Assembly: GCF_000452705.1 (NCBI RefSeq)
Contig: NZ_CP007014.1
Span: forward strand, 5,486,501 to 5,550,500
Origin: Pseudomonas syringae CC1557
Lineage (GTDB): Bacteria; Pseudomonadota; Gammaproteobacteria; Pseudomonadales; Pseudomonadaceae
Length of the DNA stretch: 64,000 bases
Reading direction: 5' to 3'
A program made the translations under genes and the position numbers. Shown piece after piece: positions 28,924-37,157 of the stretch. Below the pieces are notes generated by a model that saw only the letters and a list, made by a program, of their open reading frames with translations, ran no database searches and was not told where the DNA came from. Each line of letters begins with the position of its first letter. The first letter of the stretch is position 1.

Positions 28924-29580
28924 TCAGCGCCGTAAAGACAGCTGATGCTGAGCAACCAGATCCGCCATGCTGCTGATGCAGATGTCTGCCGTGCAGGGCT
29001 GACGGTGCTGTTCACGGCCGCGACGGATCAGGCACAGCCCACCATTCGCCAGCGCCGAGGCCGGAGGACGGGAGACCCGCAGGGTTTCGCGCGGGTCCAC
29101 GTCCATCCCGGCAAGCCAGCGTGGATCGTCCAGCGGGTGCGTGGTCAACGACAGCAGGCTGTCGGGCTCAAGGCCAAGGCGCTCGCACAGCAGACCGCGA
29201 TCCTGCAGGTCACGGTCTGCATACACCAGCAACCGATAGAACTTGCGCAGGTAAAGCATCGCGCCGGGGGCATCCTCGAACAGCGTCCAGTTCGGCACTG
29301 AACGAGCAAAGGTCATGCCCTCCTCCCAACTGGCCTTGATGCCCAGGCGTTCTGCCAACTGCCGGTGTGCAAAGCACAGCAGACCGCTGAACCCCAGCTC
29401 GTCGAAGCGCGGATACAGCGTGCGGATGACGTCATTGAATTCGGTCAGTATCTGGTCTTTGTCAGGCGTGTTCAGGCCGTTATCCAGCAACGGCTGCAAG
29501 GCCGACCAGATGCCCGAGTCACGATCCACCAGAACTTCATCACAATCGATCAGCAGTGCGCGGTAATCAATAAGCCCCAT
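28924..29580 (-). CDS. HAD-superfamily hydrolase beside gabT
   Basis: A 218-residue haloacid-dehalogenase protein. Motif I is LLIDCDEVLVDRDSG, giving the two aspartates as D-C-D, a pattern seen in HAD haloacid dehalogenase/phosphatase branches. Cap helices follow, with LLVYADRDLQD in the motif II region and HPLDDPRW further on. The last motif (GGLCLIRRGRE) lacks the usual acidic pair, so catalysis may be altered. Start: ATG 29580 has GGAGA 11 bases before it; ATG 29598 is an alternative. Seventy-seven bases after gabT on the same strand. Confidence 0.72.
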   Translation of the reverse strand: MGLIDYRALLIDCDEVLVDRDSGIWSALQPLLDNGLNTPDKDQILTEFNDVIRTLYPRFDELGFSGLLCFAHRQLAERLGIKASWEEGMTFARSVPNWTLFEDAPGAMLYLRKFYRLLVYADRDLQDRGLLCERLGLEPDSLLSLTTHPLDDPRWLAGMDVDPRETLRVSRPPASALANGGLCLIRRGREQHRQPCTADICISSMADLVAQHQLSLRR

Positions 29581-29657
29581 GGCAGGCAACGTCTCCATTC
29601 CGTGATCCCAGCACCCGTGATCGCGGCGTCTGGCGACAACCGCGACCCCGTCTGGGC

Positions 29658-30962
29658 TTAGCTGGATTTCAATACTCGTGCCAAAGCAGCATCGAGAATG
29701 GTCAGCGCTTCGTCGATCTGCTGTTCGGTGGTCACCAGCGGTGCCAGGAAGCGCAGCACGTTGCGGTACACGCCGCACTTGATGACCAGCAGGCCGCCGA
29801 TACGCGCCTGATCGATGACCTTCTGATTGAGGTCGGCGTCCGGGCTGCGGGCTGCATCATCCTTGACCATTTCCATGGCCAGCATGAAGCCGGTGCCACG
29901 TACGTCGCCGATGCAGCTGTAACGCTCTTTGAGCTTGAGCAGACCGGCCCGCAGGTGTTCACCCAGCTGTTCGCCACGCGCCAGCAGATTGTCCTGCTCG
30001 TAAGTGTCGATCACCGCCAGCGCAGCGGCGCAAGACAGCGCATTGCCGCCGTAGGTGCCACCCAGGCCGCCCGGAAGCGGTGCATCCATGATCTCGGCAC
30101 GCCCGACCACACCCGACAGCGGCATGCCGCCCGCGAGGCTCTTGGCCACGGTCACCAAATCAGGCTGGATGCCCGAGTGCTCGAAGCCGAACCATTTGCC
30201 AGTACGCCCGAAACCGGACTGGATTTCATCGGCAATCAGCACGATGCCGTGTTGTTCGGTCAGGGCACGCAGGGCCTTCATGAACTCGACCGGCGCGGTC
30301 AGGAAGCCGCCATCACCCTGAACAGGCTCGATGAGGATTGCCGCCACGCGATCCGGCGCGACCTGGGTAGCCAGCAATTCATGCAGCGCCGCGAGAGCGA
30401 CTTCGGTGGTCACACCGCGGTATTCGTTGGGGTACGGGGTGTGGAACACTTCCGGCGCCATCGGGCCGAAATTCTGTTTGTACGGCTGGCTCATGCCGGT
30501 CAGCGTGGTGCCCAGCAGCGTGCGGCCGTGGAAGCCACCGCGAAACGAGATGATCGCCGGGCGATTGGTATGAGCGCGGGCAATTTTTACCGCATTCTCC
30601 ACGGCTTCAGCACCCGAGGTGAACAGCACCGCCTTGTGATCGATGCCGCTCTGACCGGCGATCATCTGGCTCAGGCGCTTGGCCAGATCGACATAGGGCT
30701 GATAGGAGACCACCTGAAAGCAGGCATGGGTGACTTTGGTCAGTTGCGCCTGGATGGCCGCGACCACGTTCGGGTGGTTGTGGCCGATGTTCAGCACGCC
30801 GATACCGCCGACGAAATCCAGATAGCGCTTGCCATCGACATCCCACATTTCAGAACCCTGCGCACGGTCGATGACCAGAGGATGGGCCGTGACGATGCCA
30901 CGCGGCACGAACTGTTCACGCTGACGGAGCAGATGAGGGGTTTCGTCGACTTTGCTGTTCAT
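29658..30962 (-). CDS. gabT: 4-aminobutyrate aminotransferase
   Basis: A 434-residue class-III PLP aminotransferase, transferring the amino group of GABA (or a related omega-amino acid) to 2-oxoglutarate. Landmarks are GGIGVLNIGHNHPNVVAAI, FTSGAEAVENAVKIARAHT, IADEIQSGFGRTGKWF and the PLP lysine in VTVAKSLAGGMPLSG. Similarity to E. coli GabT runs along the whole length. gabD is not adjacent. The gene is divergent from ghrA and opens a same-strand run with a HAD gene and an Lrp regulator; gabP lies close by. Confidence 0.9.
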   Translation of the reverse strand: MNSKVDETPHLLRQREQFVPRGIVTAHPLVIDRAQGSEMWDVDGKRYLDFVGGIGVLNIGHNHPNVVAAIQAQLTKVTHACFQVVSYQPYVDLAKRLSQMIAGQSGIDHKAVLFTSGAEAVENAVKIARAHTNRPAIISFRGGFHGRTLLGTTLTGMSQPYKQNFGPMAPEVFHTPYPNEYRGVTTEVALAALHELLATQVAPDRVAAILIEPVQGDGGFLTAPVEFMKALRALTEQHGIVLIADEIQSGFGRTGKWFGFEHSGIQPDLVTVAKSLAGGMPLSGVVGRAEIMDAPLPGGLGGTYGGNALSCAAALAVIDTYEQDNLLARGEQLGEHLRAGLLKLKERYSCIGDVRGTGFMLAMEMVKDDAARSPDADLNQKVIDQARIGGLLVIKCGVYRNVLRFLAPLVTTEQQIDEALTILDAALARVLKSS

Positions 30963-31092
30963 GGCTATACCTATCATGGGCCGAGCAGCCGGCGGGTGGC
31001 TGCGATGCTGTTCAGGTTAAGCGTTCAGCGAAATGATCTACGCCGAACTTGCCCCTCCAGATATCCAGATCGACTGTTTTTTGCCCACCAAA

Positions 31093-31135
31093 CGGCAGAT
31101 TCCGTCAGGCCTGCGAAGCACCACGCAATCTGCCG
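31093..31135. promoter_or_regulatory. Inverted repeat between gabT and ghrA
   Basis: CGGCAGATT (31093-31101) and AATCTGCCG (31127-31135) are perfect 9-base arms spaced 34 bases centre to centre, about three helical turns. Two half-sites on the same face of the helix would suit a regulator binding between the divergent genes. Confidence 0.4.
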
Positions 31136-31245
31136 GACAACGCTGCTTTTCAGGCGTTTCACCGCCCTGTAAACACTTGTTTCGACAGATCATGCTTTCG
31201 ACTTGCGGCATGATGGGGGCCCTCTTTCACGCTCAGGAAATGCCC

Positions 31246-32175
31246 ATGCCCGCCCTGCTCTACAAAGCCGACCCCGCACGCGCCGAACGCTGGCGCGTCC
31301 TGTTTGCCGAGCACGCGCCGGACATCGAATGGCGGGTGTGGCCGGACATCGGTGATCCGGCAGACATCCATTATCTGGGCGCCTGGCTGGCCCCGGATGA
31401 TCTGCAAGAACTGTTGCCCAATCTGAAAGTGCTGTTTGCCCTGTCCGCAGGTGTCGATCAACTGGACTTGAGCCGTATTCCGCAATCCCTGCCTGTGGTT
31501 CGCCTGCTGGACCCCGGCATCAGTCACGGGATGTGCGAGTACGCGTCATTCGCCGTGCTGAGCCTGCACCGGGAAATGCTGCGTTATCGTCAGCAGCAGA
31601 TAGAGAGCGTCTGGAAGGCACATCCGTTGATACCGGCGAATAAGCGTCGAGTGGGCGTGATGGGGCTGGGGTTGCAGGCGCAGCATATTCTGTCGAGTCT
31701 CAAGCCCTTTGGCTTCGAGCTATCAGGCTGGGCACGCAGCGCGCATCGAATCGACGCTGTCGAGTGCTACTCGGGAGAGGAACAACTGGATGCGTTTCTG
31801 GGGCAGTGCGAAATTCTGCTGTGCGTGCTGCCATTGACAGGGCAGACCGAAGGCATCCTCAATCGCTCGCTGTTCGAACGCTTGCCCAAAGGTGCGGCAC
31901 TCATCAACATGGGGCGTGGCGGGCATCTGATAGAAGAAGACCTGATCGAGGCACTGGACAGCGGCCAGTTGAGCGCCGCAGTGCTGGATGTCTTGCAGCA
32001 GGAGCCAGCACCTGCTGATCATCCGTTCTGGAAGCACCCGAAGATCCTGCTGACCCCACATGTCGCGGCCATGACTCAGCCGGAAAGCGCTTTCCCAGGC
32101 CTGCTCGACAACATCCGTCGCTTTGAGCGCGGCGAAGCCATGCAGGGCCAGGTGGATCGCGGCCAGGGTTATTGA
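31246..32175 (+). CDS. ghrA: Glyoxylate/hydroxypyruvate reductase A
   Basis: A 309-residue D-2-hydroxyacid dehydrogenase of the GhrA type, reducing glyoxylate and hydroxypyruvate with NADPH. Landmarks are ALSAGVDQLD, the modified cofactor loop VGVMGLGLQAQHILSSLKPFGF, VLPLTGQTEGILN, the catalytic arginine region NMGRGGHLIEEDL, the glutamate in DVLQQEPAP and the histidine in LTPHVAAMTQPES. ATG 31246 is well placed after AGGAA; ATG 31240 is too close. Convergent with gabP across a hairpin. Confidence 0.9.
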   Translation: MPALLYKADPARAERWRVLFAEHAPDIEWRVWPDIGDPADIHYLGAWLAPDDLQELLPNLKVLFALSAGVDQLDLSRIPQSLPVVRLLDPGISHGMCEYASFAVLSLHREMLRYRQQQIESVWKAHPLIPANKRRVGVMGLGLQAQHILSSLKPFGFELSGWARSAHRIDAVECYSGEEQLDAFLGQCEILLCVLPLTGQTEGILNRSLFERLPKGAALINMGRGGHLIEEDLIEALDSGQLSAAVLDVLQQEPAPADHPFWKHPKILLTPHVAAMTQPESAFPGLLDNIRRFERGEAMQGQVDRGQGY

Positions 32176-32196
32176 GGGTTGTGAATCGGCACTGCC

Positions 32197-32225
32197 GGAT
32201 CGTTCCCCATTGCAGGGAACGATCC
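32197..32225. terminator. Hairpin between convergent ghrA and gabP
   Basis: GGATCGTTCCC and GGGAACGATCC form a perfect 11-bp stem with a 7-base loop between two convergent genes. It lacks T-runs, so it is either a bidirectional terminator of modest strength or a palindromic repeat. Confidence 0.5.
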
Positions 32226-32241
32226 TCGATTGATCAGCCGA

Positions 32242-33633
32242 TCAACTCAGCGCAGCAGCACCTACACGCTCGCCCTTGCGGCGGCGCGAGACAATCAGAC
32301 CGGCACCGATCACCAGCAAGCTGAGCACGCCGGTGGCGATGATTTCGATACGGTGCTCTTCCTGGATCAGCATGATCGTCAGCACTGCCACGATGAACGC
32401 GATGACTGCCCAGGTCAGCCATGGGAACAGCCACATCTTGAAGTCGATGGCCTCACGCGCCGCAATACGCTTCTGGCGCATACGCAGCTGCGAAACGGCA
32501 ATCACCAGATACACCAACAGCGCGATGGCGCCCGAGCTGGCGAGCAGGAAGTCGAACACTGCCGCCGGTGCGATGTAGTTGGCGAATACGGTCAGGAACG
32601 CCGCTGCAGTCGACATGATCACCGCCCAGTAAGGCGTGCCGCCCTTGCTGGTGCGCTTGGACAATGCGGGTGCATCACCGCGCTTGCCCAGCGAAAACAG
32701 CATGCGCGACGCGGTGTACAGCGCCGAGTTCAGGCAACTGGTCACTGCCACCAACACCACCAGATCTACAATCAGCTTGGCATTAGGAATACCCATCGCG
32801 TCGAGAACAGTCTGATACGAACCCACTTCGGCCAGGCGCGGATCGTTCCAAGGTACGAGCGACACCACGATGAAGATCGAAACCAGATAGAACAGGAAGA
32901 TCCGCCAGATCACCGAGTTGGTGGCCTTGGTAATCTGCTGGCCGGGGTTCTTGGATTCAGCTGCTGCAATGGTCACGATTTCCGTGCCCATGAACGAAAA
33001 CATGGTGGTCAGCATCGCCGCCAGCACCGCGCCCATGCCGTTGGGCAGGAAGCCACCGGTGTCGAACAGATGGCTGACGCCGCTGACGTTACTGGTTGGC
33101 AGCAGGCCAAAGATCGCCGCGATACCCAGCACCACAAAGGCAATAATCGCCACCACCTTGATCAGCGCGAACCAGAACTCGAATTCACCGTAGTTTTTCA
33201 CGCTGAACAAGTTGGTCGCCGTCAGCAGCAAGGTGATGACCAGCGTGAACATCCAGATCGCGATGTCAGGGAACCAGGCGTGGAGGATGGTTGCAGCGGC
33301 GTTGGCTTCCAGCGGAATCACCAATACCCAGAACCACCAGTACAACCAACCGATGGTGAAGCCGGCCCAGTGACCGATAGCGCGGTCGGCATAGGTCGAA
33401 AACGAACCGGTGTCCGGCGAGGCCACGGCCATTTCGGCCAACATGCGCATCACCAGCACCACCAGCGTACCGGCAGCGGCGTAAGCCAGCAGCACGGCAG
33501 GCCCGGCTTCGGCAATCGCGTGGCCGGAGCCGACAAACAAACCGGCGCCAATCACGCCAGCAATCGACAGCATCGTAATGTGTCGAGGTTTCAGCCCTTG
33601 TTCGAGCTCGGAAGAGTTAGCGGTACTGCTCAT
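32242..33633 (-). CDS. gabP: GABA permease (APC family)
   Basis: A 463-residue amino-acid permease with twelve membrane helices. The start HITMLSIAGVIGAGLFVGSG is the APC substrate-binding helix 1, and RMLAEMAVASPDTGSFSTYADRAIGHWAG with WLYWWFWVLVIPLEANAAA is nearly the E. coli GabP sequence. It should bring GABA into the cell for GabT. ATG 33633 has AGGTGG upstream, so I prefer it to an upstream start at 33663. A Lrp-like palindrome lies about 75 bases before it. Confidence 0.88.
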   Translation of the reverse strand: MSSTANSSELEQGLKPRHITMLSIAGVIGAGLFVGSGHAIAEAGPAVLLAYAAAGTLVVLVMRMLAEMAVASPDTGSFSTYADRAIGHWAGFTIGWLYWWFWVLVIPLEANAAATILHAWFPDIAIWMFTLVITLLLTATNLFSVKNYGEFEFWFALIKVVAIIAFVVLGIAAIFGLLPTSNVSGVSHLFDTGGFLPNGMGAVLAAMLTTMFSFMGTEIVTIAAAESKNPGQQITKATNSVIWRIFLFYLVSIFIVVSLVPWNDPRLAEVGSYQTVLDAMGIPNAKLIVDLVVLVAVTSCLNSALYTASRMLFSLGKRGDAPALSKRTSKGGTPYWAVIMSTAAAFLTVFANYIAPAAVFDFLLASSGAIALLVYLVIAVSQLRMRQKRIAAREAIDFKMWLFPWLTWAVIAFIVAVLTIMLIQEEHRIEIIATGVLSLLVIGAGLIVSRRRKGERVGAAALS

Positions 33634-33705
33634 AAAACCACCTGTGCAAGACGAGCGAGGCACACCGGAGCGTTACGTAAAAAGAAACCTACGGTGCCGT
33701 TCTTT

Positions 33706-33735
33706 ATATTTGACGCAAGAATTGCGCCAAAATAT
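33706..33735 (-). promoter_or_regulatory. Palindromic operator candidate upstream of gabP
   Basis: TTGACGCAA (33710-33718) and TTGCGCCAA (33722-33730) are inverted with one mismatch around GAA, and the flanks ATATT and AATAT extend the symmetry. AT-flanked symmetry of this size suits an Lrp/AsnC protein, and an Lrp gene sits in the neighbouring gabT run. Confidence 0.5.
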
Positions 33736-34155
33736 TTCGAAAACGACGTCGCTTAGAGAATATGAGGCCTGTGGCTGGACCCGTGATGCGTGCAAGACGA
33801 TGGCTTTTATACGCAGTCTGTAGGATTTGTTACCAAACGCCTCAGATTCGTCTATACGCACGCACCAAAAACGCCCCAAACCTTCCGCCAAGCGCAAACA
33901 TGGTGCAGAAATCAGACCGCCGCTCAGCAAATGCTACTTCCAACATCAAACCAAAGCTGGCAGAATCGCGCCTTTTTCGCGCACGTCCCTGTTTTACAGG
34001 GCACCGTGCTTACCTTCTTGCGACGGTCCGTTGCCAAGATGAGACACCCCATCGAGCGCCTCCACGCTGGACGCGAGACATCGATGGTTGTCCTTTAGCT
34101 GTGCTAGCTTGGCGTTCGCTGGCAGCCAGCGCGCACACTTCACTGAGGACCTCAC
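33736..34155. other. Intergenic region before the amino-acid ABC operon
   Basis: About 420 bases with no credible gene; it should hold the promoter of the ABC operon. The short open frames here have no coding character. Confidence 0.45.
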
Positions 34156-34929
34156 ATGGCCGAGGCCACGCCCGCCCTGGAAATCCGCAACCTGCACAAG
34201 CGCTACGATCAGCTTGAGGTGCTCAAAGGCATCTCGCTGACGGCTCGTGAAGGCGACGTCATATCGATTCTCGGCTCATCAGGTTCCGGCAAGTCCACGC
34301 TGCTGCGCTGCATCAACCTGCTGGAAAACCCGCATCAGGGTCAGATTCTGCTGGCCGGTGAAGAACTGAAACTCAAGGCGGCGCGCAACGGCGAACTGAT
34401 TGCTGCCGATAACCGGCAGATCAATCGCCTGCGCAGCGAAATCGGCTTTGTGTTTCAGAACTTCAACCTGTGGCCGCACATGAGCGTGCTCGATAACATC
34501 ATCGAAGCCCCGCGTCGCGTTCTCGGCCAGAGCAAGGCCGAAGCCATTGAAGTCGCCGAAGCACTGCTGGCCAAGGTCGGTATCGCGGACAAACGTCATG
34601 CCTACCCGGCGCAACTGTCTGGCGGTCAGCAACAACGTGCCGCCATTGCGCGCACGCTGGCCATGCAGCCCAAGGTTATCCTGTTCGACGAGCCGACCTC
34701 GGCACTCGACCCGGAGATGGTCCAGGAAGTGCTTGGTGTCATTCGGGCGCTGGCCGAAGAAGGCCGGACCATGCTACTGGTGACCCACGAAATGAATTTT
34801 GCACGTCAGGTATCAAGTGAAGTGGTGTTTTTGCATCAGGGAATGGTCGAAGAACAGGGCACACCGCAGCAAGTATTTGATAACCCGCTGTCGGCACGCT
34901 GCAAACAATTCATGTCGAGTCACTGCTAA
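34156..34929 (+). CDS. Polar amino-acid ABC transporter, ATP-binding subunit
   Basis: A 257-residue ATPase of the HisP/GlnQ/ArtP group. Walker A is GSSGSGKST (about residues 40-48), the Q-loop FVFQNFNLWPHMSV, the signature LSGGQQQRAAIARTLAM, Walker [15 protein letters not shown] and the switch VTHEMNFA. The insert LKAARNGELIAAD after strand 4 is typical of the histidine/arginine/opine branch. First gene of a tight operon: 14 bases to the binding protein, then two permeases. Confidence 0.93.
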   Translation: MAEATPALEIRNLHKRYDQLEVLKGISLTAREGDVISILGSSGSGKSTLLRCINLLENPHQGQILLAGEELKLKAARNGELIAADNRQINRLRSEIGFVFQNFNLWPHMSVLDNIIEAPRRVLGQSKAEAIEVAEALLAKVGIADKRHAYPAQLSGGQQQRAAIARTLAMQPKVILFDEPTSALDPEMVQEVLGVIRALAEEGRTMLLVTHEMNFARQVSSEVVFLHQGMVEEQGTPQQVFDNPLSARCKQFMSSHC

Positions 34930-34943
34930 CGGAGCAACACCCC

Positions 34944-35708
34944 ATGCAGATGTATAAAAAGATCTTGCTGATCGCTGCAGCCTCACTGGCGTTCAGCGGC
35001 AGTGTCTTCGCCGAAAAAATGAAAATGGGCATCGAAGGCGCTTACCCGCCTTTCAATAACAAGGATGCGAGTGGCCAGGTCGTCGGTTTTGATCGCGAGA
35101 TCGGCGATGCCCTGTGCGCGAAGATGAAAGTCGAGTGCGAAGTGGTGACGTCCGACTGGGACGGCATTATTCCGGCCCTCAATGCGCAGAAGTTCGACTT
35201 CCTGATTTCGTCGCTGTCGATCACCGAAGAGCGCCAGCAGGTGGTTGATTTCACCAACCCGTACTACTCGAACAAGCTGCAATTCCTGGCACCCAAAACC
35301 TCTTCTGTCGATGTCTCGTCCATTGATAAAGCCAAGGAAAGCCTTGCTGGCAAATCAGTCGGCGCACAGCGTTCAACGCTGGCCAGCACCTGGCTGGAAG
35401 ACAAGCTCGGCATCATGGACGCCAAACTCTACGACACACAGGAAAACGCGTTCCTCGACCTGTTGTCCGGGCGCGTCGACGTCATGCTGGCCGACAAATA
35501 CGTCAGCTACGAATGGCTGAAGAGCGAAGCCGGCCAGAACTTCGAGTTCAAGGGCGAGCCTGTCGTGCAGAACGACAAGATCGGCATCGCTGTACGCAAA
35601 GGCGATGACGCATTGCGCGAGCGTCTGAACGTAGCCCTGAAAGAAATCATCGCTGACGGCACCTATAAAAAGATCAACGACAAGTATTTCCCTTTCAGCA
35701 TTCTCTGA
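34944..35708 (+). CDS. Periplasmic amino-acid binding protein (family 3)
   Basis: A 254-residue binding protein with a signal peptide ending at VFA. The family-3 pattern is clear: MGIEGAYPPFNNKDASGQVVGFD at the start of the mature chain, SDWDGIIPALNAQKFDFLISSLSITEERQQVVDFTNPYY, VGAQRSTLA and the C-terminal NDKYFPF. This form is typical of basic amino acids (Lys/Arg/Orn/His) or opines. The exact ligand cannot be decided. Confidence 0.93.
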   Translation: MQMYKKILLIAAASLAFSGSVFAEKMKMGIEGAYPPFNNKDASGQVVGFDREIGDALCAKMKVECEVVTSDWDGIIPALNAQKFDFLISSLSITEERQQVVDFTNPYYSNKLQFLAPKTSSVDVSSIDKAKESLAGKSVGAQRSTLASTWLEDKLGIMDAKLYDTQENAFLDLLSGRVDVMLADKYVSYEWLKSEAGQNFEFKGEPVVQNDKIGIAVRKGDDALRERLNVALKEIIADGTYKKINDKYFPFSIL

Positions 35709-35774
35709 TTCACCTGATCACGTCGCCGCCGCTTCCCGTTGAAGCGCGGCGACCGGTCCTGACAAAGCCTGCCC

Positions 35775-36470
35775 ATGAACATTGATCTCCACGGATTCGG
35801 CCCGGCCCTTGCGGCTGGCGCGCTGATGACTGTCCAGCTTGCACTCTCGGCGCTGTGCCTGGGTCTGATACTCGGACTGCTCGGCGCCCTGGCCAAGACC
35901 TCGCCCTACAAACCTTTGCAATGGCTGGGCGGTACTTACTCGACGCTGGTGCGCGGCATTCCCGAATTGCTTTGGGTGCTGCTGATCTACTTCGGCACCG
36001 TCAATGGCATGCGCGCACTGGGCGAGCTGTTCGGCATTCCCAACCTGGCATTGAGTGCCTTCGCCGCCGGGGTTATTGCCCTCGGGATTTGCTTTGGCGC
36101 CTACGCCACCGAGGTGTTTCGCGGCGCTATCCTCGCCATCCCCAAAGGTCACCGCGAAGCCGGGCTGGCGCTGGGCATGTCGCGCTCGCGCATCCTCTTC
36201 AAACTGGTCCTGCCGCAGATGTGGCGTATCGCCCTGCCCGGTCTCGGCAACCTGTTCATGATTTTGATGAAGGACACCGCGCTGGTCTCGGTGATCGGCC
36301 TGGAAGAAATCATGCGTCACGCGCAAATCGCCGTCAGCTTCACCAAACAGGCGTTCACGTTCTATATGGTCGCCGCCATCATGTACCTGAGCCTGACCGT
36401 ACTGGCCATGATCGGCATGTACTTCCTCGAAAAACGCGCCGGTCGCGGCTTCCTGAGGAGCGCGTCATGA
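35775..36470 (+). CDS. Amino-acid ABC transporter permease (HisQ/ArtQ type)
   Basis: A 231-residue permease with about five membrane helices: GALMTVQLALSALCLGLILGLLGALAK at the start, RGIPELLWVLLIYFGT, and the EAA loop GHREAGLALGMSRSRILFKLVLPQMWR. The stop overlaps the start of the second permease (ATGA), so the two are made together. Confidence 0.93.
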   Translation: MNIDLHGFGPALAAGALMTVQLALSALCLGLILGLLGALAKTSPYKPLQWLGGTYSTLVRGIPELLWVLLIYFGTVNGMRALGELFGIPNLALSAFAAGVIALGICFGAYATEVFRGAILAIPKGHREAGLALGMSRSRILFKLVLPQMWRIALPGLGNLFMILMKDTALVSVIGLEEIMRHAQIAVSFTKQAFTFYMVAAIMYLSLTVLAMIGMYFLEKRAGRGFLRSAS

Positions 36471-37156
36471 ACTGGGAAGTGATCATCAAGTGGCTGCCAC
36501 GTCTGGCACAGGGTGCGACCCTGACCCTGGAGCTGGTGGCCATCGCCGTCATCGCCGGGCTGATCCTCGCCATCCCGATGGGCATCGCCCGCGCCTCACG
36601 GCACTGGCCGGTACGCGCCTTGCCTTACGCTTACATCTTTTTCTTTCGCGGCACGCCGCTGCTGGTGCAACTGTTTCTGGTCTATTACGGCCTGGCGCAG
36701 TTCGATGCGGTGCGTCAAAGCTGGCTGTGGCCGTATCTGCGCGACCCGTTCTGGTGTGCGGTCATCACAATGACCCTGCACACCGCCGCCTACATCGCGG
36801 AAATCCTGCGTGGCGCGATTCAGGCCGTGCCGGTGGGTGAAGTCGAGGCGGCGCGGGCGCTGGGCATGTCGAAATGGAAGGCGCTGTTCTACATCGTCCT
36901 GCCACGTGCCACGCGCCTCGGCCTGCCCGCCTACAGCAACGAAGTGATCCTGATGCTCAAGGCCAGCGCCCTGGCCAGCACCGTGACCCTACTGGAGCTG
37001 ACCGGCATGGCGCGCACGATCATCGCCCGCACCTACCTGCCGGTGGAAATCTTCTTTGCGGCGGGCATGTTCTATCTGGTCATGACGTTCGTGCTGGTGC
37101 AGGGCTTTCGTCTGCTGGAAAAGCTATTGCGCGTAGACGCAAGCCAGGGACGCTGA
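36467..37156 (+). CDS. Amino-acid ABC transporter permease (HisM/ArtM type)
   Basis: A 229-residue permease. It begins WLPRLAQGATLTLELVAIAVIAGL, has FFFRGTPLLVQLFLVYYGLAQF, and the EAA loop VEAARALGMSKWKALFYIVLPRATR. With the first permease it forms the membrane channel. The ATG is set by the ATGA overlap. A methyltransferase gene starts one base after its stop. Confidence 0.93.
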   Translation: MNWEVIIKWLPRLAQGATLTLELVAIAVIAGLILAIPMGIARASRHWPVRALPYAYIFFFRGTPLLVQLFLVYYGLAQFDAVRQSWLWPYLRDPFWCAVITMTLHTAAYIAEILRGAIQAVPVGEVEAARALGMSKWKALFYIVLPRATRLGLPAYSNEVILMLKASALASTVTLLELTGMARTIIARTYLPVEIFFAAGMFYLVMTFVLVQGFRLLEKLLRVDASQGR

Positions 37157-37157
37157 T

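Noticed and set aside
29955-31172. A 405-residue plus-strand frame
   Set aside because: It is antisense to gabT with no recognisable motif.
32230-33756. A 508-residue plus-strand frame rich in His and Gln
   Set aside because: It is antisense to gabP, which is clearly real; composition is that of a shadow frame.
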